Shown here: one piece after another, positions 8,489 through 15,881 of the stretch
How the letters are laid out: the number at the start of each line of letters is the position of its first letter
Numbering within the stretch: the stretch's first letter is position 1
Assembly: GCA_902776985.1 (NCBI GenBank)
Contig: CACYSD010000024.1
Coordinates: forward strand, 1 to 35,343
DNA length: 35,343 nucleotides
From: UBA3839 sp902776985
GTDB lineage: Bacteria > Bacteroidota > Bacteroidia > Bacteroidales > Bacteroidaceae
Reading direction: 5' to 3'
Position numbers and translations under genes: made by a program
Notes under the pieces: model-generated
Database searches by the model: none
What the model was told of the DNA's origin: nothing
What the model saw: only the letters and a program-made list of their open reading frames with translations

Positions 8489-8630
8489 AGTCGTTCCGTG
8501 GATTTAACCGCGTTTCGGCACGACCGCAATGGAAGTCTTTTTAATATCCTTTTGGAAGGCGTTCCATTGTTGTCTGTCCTAAAAATCGCTAAACCTAAAA
8601 AATAATACTTTGGAATTTGTTTTTGAACTG

Positions 8631-8638
8631 CAAAGTTA
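8631..8638 (-). promoter_or_regulatory. -7 box of the purH-mre operon
   Basis: The complement reads TAACTTTG, a perfect TAnnTTTG element about 143 bp upstream of the IMP cyclohydrolase start. This leaves an untranslated leader of ~135 nt in which I see no strong structure. The -33 box is poor. Confidence 0.55.
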
Positions 8639-8732
8639 GCAATTTTAAACGAGACAGAATTTGTATTTCAATAGTTTTTTTAATTCTCTCCCATTATTTT
8701 TTTTGATAATATCATAAACAAGAGTTTATGAG

Positions 8733-10250
8733 TTATCGTCCAAGCCAGTTTTCAGGATTAAGTCGTGCACGGGTTGACAATGTACGAAGTTGGAAATGCA
8801 GTACATAGTTTCCAGTATCGTCCTGACCTACAACACCCAGATTCTGTCGGGCTGAGACTTTTGCCCCCTTGCTGACACTGACGCTCTTAAGTCCGCTATA
8901 CACACTGATATAGTCACCGTGACGCAGCATCACAATGTAATGTCCTCCATACTGGAATATTGACGACACATCACCTGAGAACACGGCACGTGCCTGTGCT
9001 CCCTGCTGACCTCGAATATCTATACCCTTGTTGTCAAGAGTCACATCCTTAAGTCCTGCGACTCTGTACTGGCCGAAATGACCGACAATGCTGTAAGGAC
9101 CTGTTATAGGCATAGGAAGACGTCCCTTATTAGACAAAAATGTATTTGAGAGCTTGGTGTCTGCTGAATTGTCTACCCATGTGGTTTCACTTCGAGTTGC
9201 GCTACTTGCCACAGCACTCTCTGCAGCCTTCACTTCAGTGGTTGCAGTACGCACTGCCGCTGCTGCCCGCTCCTCGTTTATACGTGCAGCATCACGTTCG
9301 GCTTTGGTTTTTGCAGCGCGAGCAGCTTCCTCTGCTCTGCGTTTTTCCGCTTCTGCTCGTTCACGGGCTGCCTTGGCCTCAGCAAGACGTTTAGCTTCTG
9401 CTGCGCGGCGGGCTTCCTCAGCCTTACGTGCAGCCTCCTCACGACGCTTACGTTCTGCTTCCGCCTTACGGCGAGCTGCCTCCGCCTCCTCACGGATAAT
9501 GCGGTCGATTTCCGCATTAAGCGCCAACTCCCTCTTCTGCAACGCTTTGATTTGCGATTGCACGTTAGCCAGGTTTTTATTGAGGAAGTCCACTTTCTTC
9601 TTCTGATCCAAACGTGCAGTCTCAAGTTTGCGTTGATGAGAGGCTACAGAACTGCGTTTGCTCTCCAGTCTTGCCTTGGATTCAAGCAGTTGGTTCTGTA
9701 GTTCCCTAACCTGTCGCTGCTTTTCCTTGATAATCTCTCCCTGAGCACGTTGGAAAGCAGAATACTCCCTCACATATCTTGCTCTACGCACTGCCTGCTG
9801 CAGAGATGATGCAGAGAAAATAAACATGAGTTTCTGTTGCACTGTCTTGTGTCGATGCAGATAGACCAAAGCCTTGGCGTAATTGGATTTCTTGTCTGCC
9901 AGTTCTGCCTTCAACGAGTCAACCTGACGATTAAGAACGGAAACTCTGGTGTTGAGAGTGTCAATATCGTGATTGAGAGTGTCAATAACGAGTTTTACTT
10001 CACTGATATTATGGTCAAGAATAAGCACTGAGTCAAGACTCGAACGGATAGACTTATTGAGTCTCAGTGCCTCCTGCTGCTGTTGCTTGCGTTTCTTTTG
10101 TGTTGAAGCCTGTTCGTTGCGCAACTGTGTCTTCTTGTCAACCTTAGTTGTTCGAGTTGTCTTACGTGTAGTGGTTTTCTTACCCTTTGTCTGAGCAAAG
10201 AGTGCAGTAACACAAAAAACGGTGATAAATATAATCAGTATGCGCTTCAT
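8733..10250 (-). CDS. EnvC-like coiled-coil protein with degenerate LytM (M23) domain
   Basis: 505 residues. Signal peptide (MKRILIIFITVFCVTALFAQ), long coiled coil (about 45-330) with an Ala/Arg/Glu-rich middle (repeats of the AEAKRxAEEARR kind), then a C-terminal LytM/M23 domain (~390-505). Active M23 enzymes bind zinc through HxxxD and HxH. Here the first His is Asn in DNKGIDIRG, and HLHF is replaced by YVLHFQLR. Metal binding is thus probably lost, as in EnvC/NlpD, which activate amidases rather than cut peptidoglycan. I infer an envelope division or wall-remodelling regulator. It is last in the dut-TPR-DUF4292 operon, 15 bp behind its neighbour. Confidence 0.88.
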   Translation of the reverse strand: MKRILIIFITVFCVTALFAQTKGKKTTTRKTTRTTKVDKKTQLRNEQASTQKKRKQQQQEALRLNKSIRSSLDSVLILDHNISEVKLVIDTLNHDIDTLNTRVSVLNRQVDSLKAELADKKSNYAKALVYLHRHKTVQQKLMFIFSASSLQQAVRRARYVREYSAFQRAQGEIIKEKQRQVRELQNQLLESKARLESKRSSVASHQRKLETARLDQKKKVDFLNKNLANVQSQIKALQKRELALNAEIDRIIREEAEAARRKAEAERKRREEAARKAEEARRAAEAKRLAEAKAARERAEAEKRRAEEAARAAKTKAERDAARINEERAAAAVRTATTEVKAAESAVASSATRSETTWVDNSADTKLSNTFLSNKGRLPMPITGPYSIVGHFGQYRVAGLKDVTLDNKGIDIRGQQGAQARAVFSGDVSSIFQYGGHYIVMLRHGDYISVYSGLKSVSVSKGAKVSARQNLGVVGQDDTGNYVLHFQLRTLSTRARLNPENWLGR

Positions 10251-10265
10251 TGTACTATTTCAAAA

Positions 10266-11120
10266 TCATTTAACCAGTGATTGAAAAATCTTTTCAGGAT
10301 TGGCTTTGGTGTATTTGGAAGGCACAGTGGAGCGGGTTACCCAATCTGTTGCATTGTGAACAGAAGAGAGGCGAAGAGCCAGTGTGCCCTGCTTTGAATC
10401 CATCGTAAATTTAAGAGTAATCTGACGTGGGAAAGAACTACCCTCGAACGCTGAGAAGTCTGCATAGCTGGTTGAGAACTGCGCGTTGGAGTTATTGTTT
10501 CCCCATATCGAAGTTTGAATCAGACGTCCGTTGTCTGCCTGTGTAGTAAAATCGTACGAGAGTATTTCATCGCGGAAGGTCATATTGACTTTTTCCTCAC
10601 TACGGTTTGTTCCGGCTGTCGAACGAGTATAGGTAAAAGCATCAGCGCGTGGCTGTTTCTCTCCAGGCTGGAACACTTCGTTCCAGAAAAGGGACTGAAG
10701 TGAATAGAAGTCTAGGTTTGCACGGCTTAGGAATTCCACATCACTGTATGGAACATCGATATACTGTTTGTTGAAACGGTCAATGATAAGCACTTTGTTG
10801 GTAGTAAACTCCATTCTGCCTATTTCAGTAACTCCAATCAAAGGATCCACAACTGAGAGTTGGATTACATCGTCGCGCTTCATTTTCAGGGAGCCACTGG
10901 TAGACAGCGACTTACTGCCAACAGAAATAGTCAGCTTAACCTTCGCTGTAAGATGTGTCTGAGTGCTGTGGTTCTTTACCACCTTCTCCAGATAGTTCTT
11001 AGCAGAGAATGTGGTTCCGGAATCCGTACCGGAGCCACCCTTAACTGATGATCCGGTGCTACGACAAGCGGTCAGTATGACAATTGTCAATAAGAATGCT
11101 AATATGGATAGTTTCTTCAT
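10266..11120 (-). CDS. DUF4292 family lipoprotein
   Basis: 284 residues. Type II signal peptide with lipobox LTAC (Cys ~19) followed by a Ser/Gly-rich linker. The body is beta-rich: LTAKVKLTISVGSKSLS, SLKMKRDDVIQLSVVDPLIG, EIGRMEFTTNKVLIIDRFNK, QYIDVPYSDVEFL. This is the DUF4292 pattern, which has a LolA/LolB-like outline, so an envelope lipid or lipoprotein-handling role is plausible but unproven. Its start overlaps the TPR gene stop by ATGA. In Bacteroidales this family typically sits between a TPR protein and an EnvC-like protein, as here. Confidence 0.85.
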   Translation of the reverse strand: MKKLSILAFLLTIVILTACRSTGSSVKGGSGTDSGTTFSAKNYLEKVVKNHSTQTHLTAKVKLTISVGSKSLSTSGSLKMKRDDVIQLSVVDPLIGVTEIGRMEFTTNKVLIIDRFNKQYIDVPYSDVEFLSRANLDFYSLQSLFWNEVFQPGEKQPRADAFTYTRSTAGTNRSEEKVNMTFRDEILSYDFTTQADNGRLIQTSIWGNNNSNAQFSTSYADFSAFEGSSFPRQITLKFTMDSKQGTLALRLSSVHNATDWVTRSTVPSKYTKANPEKIFQSLVK

Positions 11121-12877
11121 TTCTTCTTCGGTTCAAAGTATTTTCTTTTTCTGATTTTCTCACTGATAATATCAACATTATGTCCTAAATCCAAGGCTTG
11201 CTGCCACAGTTCCACAGCACGTTCAATCTGCCCGCACTGAGCATAGATATCTCCTGCATGCTCCACCAGACCGGCATCGTCAGCAGAGATGCTGTCACCC
11301 AGAATCGTCATTACGGAATCTATCATCACCTTGGCTTCAGAATAACGTCGCTGCTGGAAGAGTACCCATGCATAAGTATCAAGGTATGTGGCATTCTCCG
11401 GTTCCTGGTCAATGGACTTCTTGGACATAGCCTCAGCCCGTTTCAGGTCTTTTTTCAACAAAGAAAGATAATAGGCATAGTTATTGAGAACAAGAGGGTC
11501 ATCGGGACGCATGATGAGACAGGTGTCGTATGACTGGAAAGCTCGCTCGTCGTTGTCTATCATGTGATAAATATCACCACTGACCGCATACATATTATAT
11601 ACTACCTGGTTGTTGCTCTTAGTGTCAGTAAGTTTAATTCCCTGCTGAATGGCATTAAGAGCATCCTTATACTTATCCTGCTGGAAATATGCTATTCCAA
11701 GGTAATAGTAATAAATCAAGTCGGTCGAACCATAATCCACAGCTGTGCGACACAGACGTATAATTTCGCTCGTATCGCTTTCTTCTACTGCATAGATGAG
11801 CAGTTGGCTTCTTGCGTCTGCGACCTCCGGATCAATCGCCAGAACCTGTCGGAGAACTGGTTTAGTAGCACTTGAAGGTGCACCATTGGTAATCATATAG
11901 CGTGCACAGAGTTCTGCCACACGGCTGTCTTCCTGCGGTGCGGCAAGCATCTGACGGAAAAGCGGCATAACCTGTGCCGTATCCACCTGCTGCTGCAAAC
12001 TCTGGTATGTAATGCTCTGAATGAGATGGAAGCGTGTTTCGTAGTCAAGACGATTATTGGTTACGAGACGTTCGAGCGTATTCTGATACAGAGAATCGTT
12101 ATTCTGCTGCTGATAATACGAAGCGAGCGAAAGCAGCAGATTCACGTTGTCTGGTTCTTCCTTCTCCAACTTACTATACACTTCGTATGCTTTCTCTGGT
12201 TTTCCGTCATCGAGATAAAGGTCACCGATAAGCACCCTGTAGCGCAAGTCATTGGGATATTCCTCTGCCAAGGCATTCATTTCGGCAAAAGCGCGTTTCA
12301 TATCCTTCATCTGGGCGTAGATACGGAACTTCTCCGTTGATAGCATTTCGCTCTTGCCTTCCAGAAGTTCTATGCGGTCTAGAGTCTTGACAACATGCTG
12401 GAAGTCATCCTTCTTCTTGTACATATCGACAAGCATGAACAGCACCTCACTCTTGCGAGGATATTGCTTTGCCATACTTTCCAGCTGAAGAATGGCATCG
12501 GAATCACGTTTCTGGTTTACATAAAGATTCACCAACGCCTGCTTGATGTAATAGTTTCCTGTATCCAAAGACGCAGCTTTCTCCATCAGCACAGTTGCAA
12601 GTGAGTCGTTGTGCATATAGTGGGCATAGTTTGACAACTCGTATAATGCCCCCACATGATTGGGATTGAGATAGAGAGCGTGTGAGAAGAGTTCGTAAGC
12701 CTGATCATAATCACGCCTAAGTTGAAGACGCACACCCTCAAGGAAAAAGGCTTCCGCTTTCTCGTTAGCTGTACGAGGTTCAACATTGTCCTGTGCCTTA
12801 CCTGTTGTAACCCCCAACAGAATAAGACAAACTACGACGAGCCACTTTCTTATATGTAAATATGATTTTTTTTTCAA
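11117..12877 (-). CDS. Exported TPR-repeat protein
   Basis: 586 residues. Signal peptide (WLVVVCLILLGVTTGKAQ) then about ten tetratricopeptide repeats over nearly the whole length, e.g. AYELFSHALYLNPNHVGALY, AIQQGIKLTDTKSNN and SYDTCLIMRPDDPLVLNNYA. TPR solenoids are protein-protein scaffolds. No catalytic domain is seen. The location is probably periplasmic or outer-membrane associated, matching its co-transcribed lipoprotein and EnvC-like neighbours. It overlaps the DUF4292 gene by four bases and follows dut after a 43-bp spacer. Confidence 0.85.
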   Translation of the reverse strand: MKKKSYLHIRKWLVVVCLILLGVTTGKAQDNVEPRTANEKAEAFFLEGVRLQLRRDYDQAYELFSHALYLNPNHVGALYELSNYAHYMHNDSLATVLMEKAASLDTGNYYIKQALVNLYVNQKRDSDAILQLESMAKQYPRKSEVLFMLVDMYKKKDDFQHVVKTLDRIELLEGKSEMLSTEKFRIYAQMKDMKRAFAEMNALAEEYPNDLRYRVLIGDLYLDDGKPEKAYEVYSKLEKEEPDNVNLLLSLASYYQQQNNDSLYQNTLERLVTNNRLDYETRFHLIQSITYQSLQQQVDTAQVMPLFRQMLAAPQEDSRVAELCARYMITNGAPSSATKPVLRQVLAIDPEVADARSQLLIYAVEESDTSEIIRLCRTAVDYGSTDLIYYYYLGIAYFQQDKYKDALNAIQQGIKLTDTKSNNQVVYNMYAVSGDIYHMIDNDERAFQSYDTCLIMRPDDPLVLNNYAYYLSLLKKDLKRAEAMSKKSIDQEPENATYLDTYAWVLFQQRRYSEAKVMIDSVMTILGDSISADDAGLVEHAGDIYAQCGQIERAVELWQQALDLGHNVDIISEKIRKRKYFEPKKK

Positions 12878-12893
12878 CTTTTCGACTATTTAT

Positions 12894-12912
12894 TTCTGCG
12901 GTAAAACCGCAA
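12894..12912. repeat. Spacer hairpin (copy C of the TCTGCGG element)
   Basis: TTCTGCGG-taaaa-CCGCAAA in the dut-TPR spacer. It closely resembles the hairpin TTCTGCGG-caaaa-CCGCAGAA at 20378-20398. Confidence 0.5.
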
Positions 12913-12920
12913 ACGGCCTC

Positions 12921-13352
12921 TTACACTCCTGTATGTCCGAAACCACCTTCACCACGTTCTGTGCTTTCGAGCACTTCCACTGCAGTCCACTCTACCTGTT
13001 CGTGACGTGCAACAACCATCTGTGCTATGCGTTCTCCGTCATTGATAACGAATGGCTCATTACTCAGATTAACCAGCACCACACACACCTCACCTCTGTA
13101 ATCTGCGTCAACCGTTCCCGGAGAATTCAGGACAGTGATTCCACGCTTGATTGCCAAACCGCTTCTTGGACGCACCTGTGCCTCGTAACCGGCTGGAAGA
13201 GCTATAAAGAGTCCTGTTGGAATCAAAGCTCGCTGCATGGGCTGAAGCGTAACAGGTTCATCAAGGTTTGCACGCAAATCCATTCCTGCCGACAATGCCG
13301 TGGCGTAAGCTGGTAATGCATGATGAGATTTATTGACTATTTGCACTTTCAT
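12921..13352 (-). CDS. dut: dUTP diphosphatase (dUTPase)
   Basis: 143 residues, normal for trimeric dUTPase, which hydrolyses dUTP to dUMP and so keeps uracil out of DNA and feeds dTMP synthesis. All five motifs are present: AGMDLRAN (1), PRSGLAIK (2), GTVDADYRGEV (3), GERIAQMVV (4) and RGEGGFGHTG (5). The start MKVQIVNKS at 13352 is preferred. An in-frame ATG at 13376 would lie inside the -7 box. It diverges from dgt, another dNTP-pool enzyme, and heads the TPR-DUF4292-EnvC-like operon. Confidence 0.96.
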   Translation of the reverse strand: MKVQIVNKSHHALPAYATALSAGMDLRANLDEPVTLQPMQRALIPTGLFIALPAGYEAQVRPRSGLAIKRGITVLNSPGTVDADYRGEVCVVLVNLSNEPFVINDGERIAQMVVARHEQVEWTAVEVLESTERGEGGFGHTGV

Positions 13353-13373
13353 GACGTTTACATTTTTATGGTG

Positions 13374-13412
13374 CAAAGATAGTGCAAATAACTGAGAAAA
13401 ACATTACATTTG
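13374..13412. promoter_or_regulatory. Divergent -7 boxes for dut and dgt
   Basis: On the minus strand 13374-13381 reads TATCTTTG, 22 bp before the dut ATG. On the plus strand 13405-13412 reads TACATTTG, 26 bp before the dgt ATG. Both fit TAnnTTTG and both imply short leaders. The -33 boxes are not clear. Confidence 0.6.
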
Positions 13413-13438
13413 CAAAAAAATAGCATAAGTGGAATAAA

Positions 13439-14758
13439 ATGAATTGGAAACAACTCATATCAAACAAACGCTTGGGCCAGGAGCACATACATGTGGAGCG
13501 TAATGACGACCGCACAGAATTTAAGCGCGACTACGACAGACTTATTTTCTCAGCTCCTTTCCGCAGGCTTCAGAACAAGACCCAGGTTTTTCCTTTGCCT
13601 GGCAGCGTATTCGTTCATAACCGCCTGACACACTCACTCGAAGTGGCGAGTGTTGGCAGAAGTCTTGGAGACGACGTATCGCGTCTGCTTATCGAACGTC
13701 ATCCCGAACTAGCATCCACCCACTTTTCCGAGTGCGGTGCAATTGTGAGTGCGGCATGTCTCGCACACGACATGGGCAATCCGCCTTTCGGACACAGCGG
13801 AGAACGTGCCATCGCCAGCTATTTCAGCGAAGGCAACGGACAGAAATACAAGGAACTGGTAACAGAAGAGCAATGGGCAGACATCACTCATTTTGACGGA
13901 AACGCCAACGCCTTCCGTCTGCTCACTCACACATTCAAGGGACGTCGCAAAGGTGGATTTGTGATGACATACAGCACCCTGGCTTCGATTGTAAAATACC
14001 CCTACCCTGCCACTCTCTCCGGCAAAAAGCAGAAATTCGGATTCTTCTGCAGCGAACAACCCGCGTACGAGCGTATAGCCAATGAGCTGGGAATTCCTAA
14101 GTCCGCAGACGGCAAGTTCGCCCGCTACCCTCTGGTTTTTCTCGTAGAGGCAGCTGATGACATCTGCTATGAAGTAATGGACATAGAAGACTCTCATAAA
14201 CTACATATTCTCACTACTGAGGAGACTACCGAACTTCTCATTTCGCTCTGCAACCCTAAACAGCATGAGCACATCAAGAAAGTCTTGAGCACTGTGAACG
14301 ACGCCAACGAGAGAATTGTTTACCTGCGCTCATGTGCCATTGGCGAACTTGAACGCTCCTGCGTCGAAACATTCGTGGAAAATGAAGCTGCCATCCTCGA
14401 AGGGACATTCACCGGAAGTCTTATCCAGAACCTGCCACAGCCTCTGCGCGACGCATACAATCACTGTACAGAGGTGTCTTTCAAGAAGATATACAGAAGT
14501 AAGGACGTTGTTGACATTGAACTTGCCGGTTACCGCATCATTTCACAACTCATCGAGCTATTTACCGAAGCTGCCATGGAGCCTCATCGCGCCTACTCTC
14601 AGGTATTGCTGTCAAGAGTCAGCTCGCAGTATGAGGTTGATGATGAGGATGTTTACACCCGTCTGATGGCTGTACTTGACTATATCAGCGGCATGACCGA
14701 TGTCTTCGCGCTCGACCTTTACCGCAAAATCAACGGTGAGAGCCTGCCGATGATATAA
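13439..14758 (+). CDS. dgt: Deoxyguanosinetriphosphate triphosphohydrolase (HD domain)
   Basis: 439 residues. The HD-superfamily metal site is clear: NRLTHSLEVASVGRSLG (first His), CLAHDMGNPPFGHSGE (HD pair plus second conserved His/Glu) and VEAADDICYEVMDIEDSH (last Asp). dGTPases split dGTP or other dNTPs to nucleoside and triphosphate. Homologues tune dNTP pools and can restrict phage. The N-terminal YDRLIFSAPFRRLQNKTQVF is the typical dGTPase block. The 3' end overlaps the convergent M20 gene by 40 bp. Confidence 0.95.
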   Translation: MNWKQLISNKRLGQEHIHVERNDDRTEFKRDYDRLIFSAPFRRLQNKTQVFPLPGSVFVHNRLTHSLEVASVGRSLGDDVSRLLIERHPELASTHFSECGAIVSAACLAHDMGNPPFGHSGERAIASYFSEGNGQKYKELVTEEQWADITHFDGNANAFRLLTHTFKGRRKGGFVMTYSTLASIVKYPYPATLSGKKQKFGFFCSEQPAYERIANELGIPKSADGKFARYPLVFLVEAADDICYEVMDIEDSHKLHILTTEETTELLISLCNPKQHEHIKKVLSTVNDANERIVYLRSCAIGELERSCVETFVENEAAILEGTFTGSLIQNLPQPLRDAYNHCTEVSFKKIYRSKDVVDIELAGYRIISQLIELFTEAAMEPHRAYSQVLLSRVSSQYEVDDEDVYTRLMAVLDYISGMTDVFALDLYRKINGESLPMI

Positions 14759-15813
14759 TCGTATATTCTGAAAGCATCGGCAATTTCACTTACACAAATA
14801 TATTCGTCTGCGGTATGCGAACGCGACGACTGACCTGGACCAAGCTTGAGTGAAGGAAACTTCATGAGAGCTTGGTCGCTTAATGTAGGTGAACCAAAAG
14901 GCTCAAGTCCAAGTTCCGTGCATCCTTTCACAAGAGGATGTTCCATATCTATACACGAGGATGAGAGTCTGAAACTACGAGCCTTCAGTTCACTGGTCAG
15001 GTTCGCACAAAGAATCTCAAAAATCTCCTCATTGGAATAGAGTTCGTTGCTACGCACATCAATAGTAAATGTACATGTGTCAGGAACCACATTGTGTTGC
15101 GTTCCTGCTTGAATTATTGTAACAGAGGTCTTAACTGCTCCCAGGAAATCACTGACTTTAGGGAACAGTTCGTGAGAAGTTGCCTCCGCACGCAGCTTTG
15201 CCACATCGTCCATTGCCTTGTAGATGGCATTCACCCCTTCGTTTCGTGCTGCATGCCCCGACTTGCCATGGGCAACGGCATCAACAACCATCAATCCCTT
15301 TTCTGCGATAGCCGGCTGCATTCCGGTTGGTTCTCCGACTATGGCGAAATCTATCTTGGGCAATAAGGGCAATACACACTCTATCCCGTTCTTGCCTGAC
15401 ACCTCCTCTTCAGCACTTGCCAAATACACAAGATTTACACCCTTGCATTTCTCCGCGTCCTCCTCATATCCGAGGAAAACATGCAGCAAGGTCACCAGTC
15501 CTCCACCGCAGTCGTTGCTGCCGAGTCCGTAGATGCGCCCACCCTCCTCCACCGGAGTAAACGGGTCGTGCTGCCAGCCGTTTACCGGACGCACTGTATC
15601 AATATGGGCATTGAGCAACAGGGTTGGTCTGCCTTCGTCATAATTCTTTGACACAACCCACACGTTATTGGCATGGCGCTTTGGCTCCAAACCCTTTTCT
15701 CTTAAATACTCTTCAATAATATCTGCTGCCGCACTTTCGTCCCTGCTCACCGATGGTGTAGCAATGAGTCGCTTCAGCAATGCAACAGCTGCATTTGTTT
15801 GTTCCTCGTACAT
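14719..15813 (-). CDS. M20-family deacetylase, probably ArgE-type
   Basis: 364 residues, two-zinc M20 amidohydrolase. Motifs: NAHIDTVRPVNGW (His/Asp), YGLGSNDCGGG (bridging Asp), ASAEEEVSGKNG (Glu-Glu), VGEPTG, HGKSGHAARNEG (lid-domain His) and SSRSHTADEYI (last His). Length and motif style fit acetyl- or succinyl-ornithine deacetylase (ArgE) of arginine synthesis, and the latter substrate form is used in some Bacteroidetes. No other arg gene is nearby, so a dipeptidase or succinyl-diaminopimelate desuccinylase function cannot be excluded. Its promoter is interleaved with that of the GH2 gene. Confidence 0.8.
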   Translation of the reverse strand: MYEEQTNAAVALLKRLIATPSVSRDESAAADIIEEYLREKGLEPKRHANNVWVVSKNYDEGRPTLLLNAHIDTVRPVNGWQHDPFTPVEEGGRIYGLGSNDCGGGLVTLLHVFLGYEEDAEKCKGVNLVYLASAEEEVSGKNGIECVLPLLPKIDFAIVGEPTGMQPAIAEKGLMVVDAVAHGKSGHAARNEGVNAIYKAMDDVAKLRAEATSHELFPKVSDFLGAVKTSVTIIQAGTQHNVVPDTCTFTIDVRSNELYSNEEIFEILCANLTSELKARSFRLSSSCIDMEHPLVKGCTELGLEPFGSPTLSDQALMKFPSLKLGPGQSSRSHTADEYICVSEIADAFRIYDYIIGRLSPLILR

Positions 15814-15824
15814 TTGACTAAATT

Positions 15825-15861
15825 TTTGGCAAATGTAGAAATAAATTCATAACTTTGCAAA
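15825..15861. promoter_or_regulatory. Interleaved divergent promoters (M20 gene and GH2 gene)
   Basis: Plus strand: TTTG at 15825-15828, 21 nt, TAACTTTG at 15850-15857. Minus strand: TTTG (complement of 15858-15861), 20 nt, TACATTTG (complement of 15830-15837). Each -7 box sits inside the other promoter's spacer, so both promoters cannot be occupied together. Leaders are about 10-20 nt. Confidence 0.7.
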
Positions 15862-15881
15862 AACTAACTATCAAAACATCT

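Noticed and set aside
9154..9606. 150-codon Ala/Ser/Arg-rich frame on the plus strand
   Set aside because: Antisense to the Ala/Glu/Arg coiled coil of the EnvC-like gene; composition explains the open frame.
13709..14197. 162-codon minus-strand frame within dgt
   Set aside because: Antisense to the HD motifs of dgt; no independent support.
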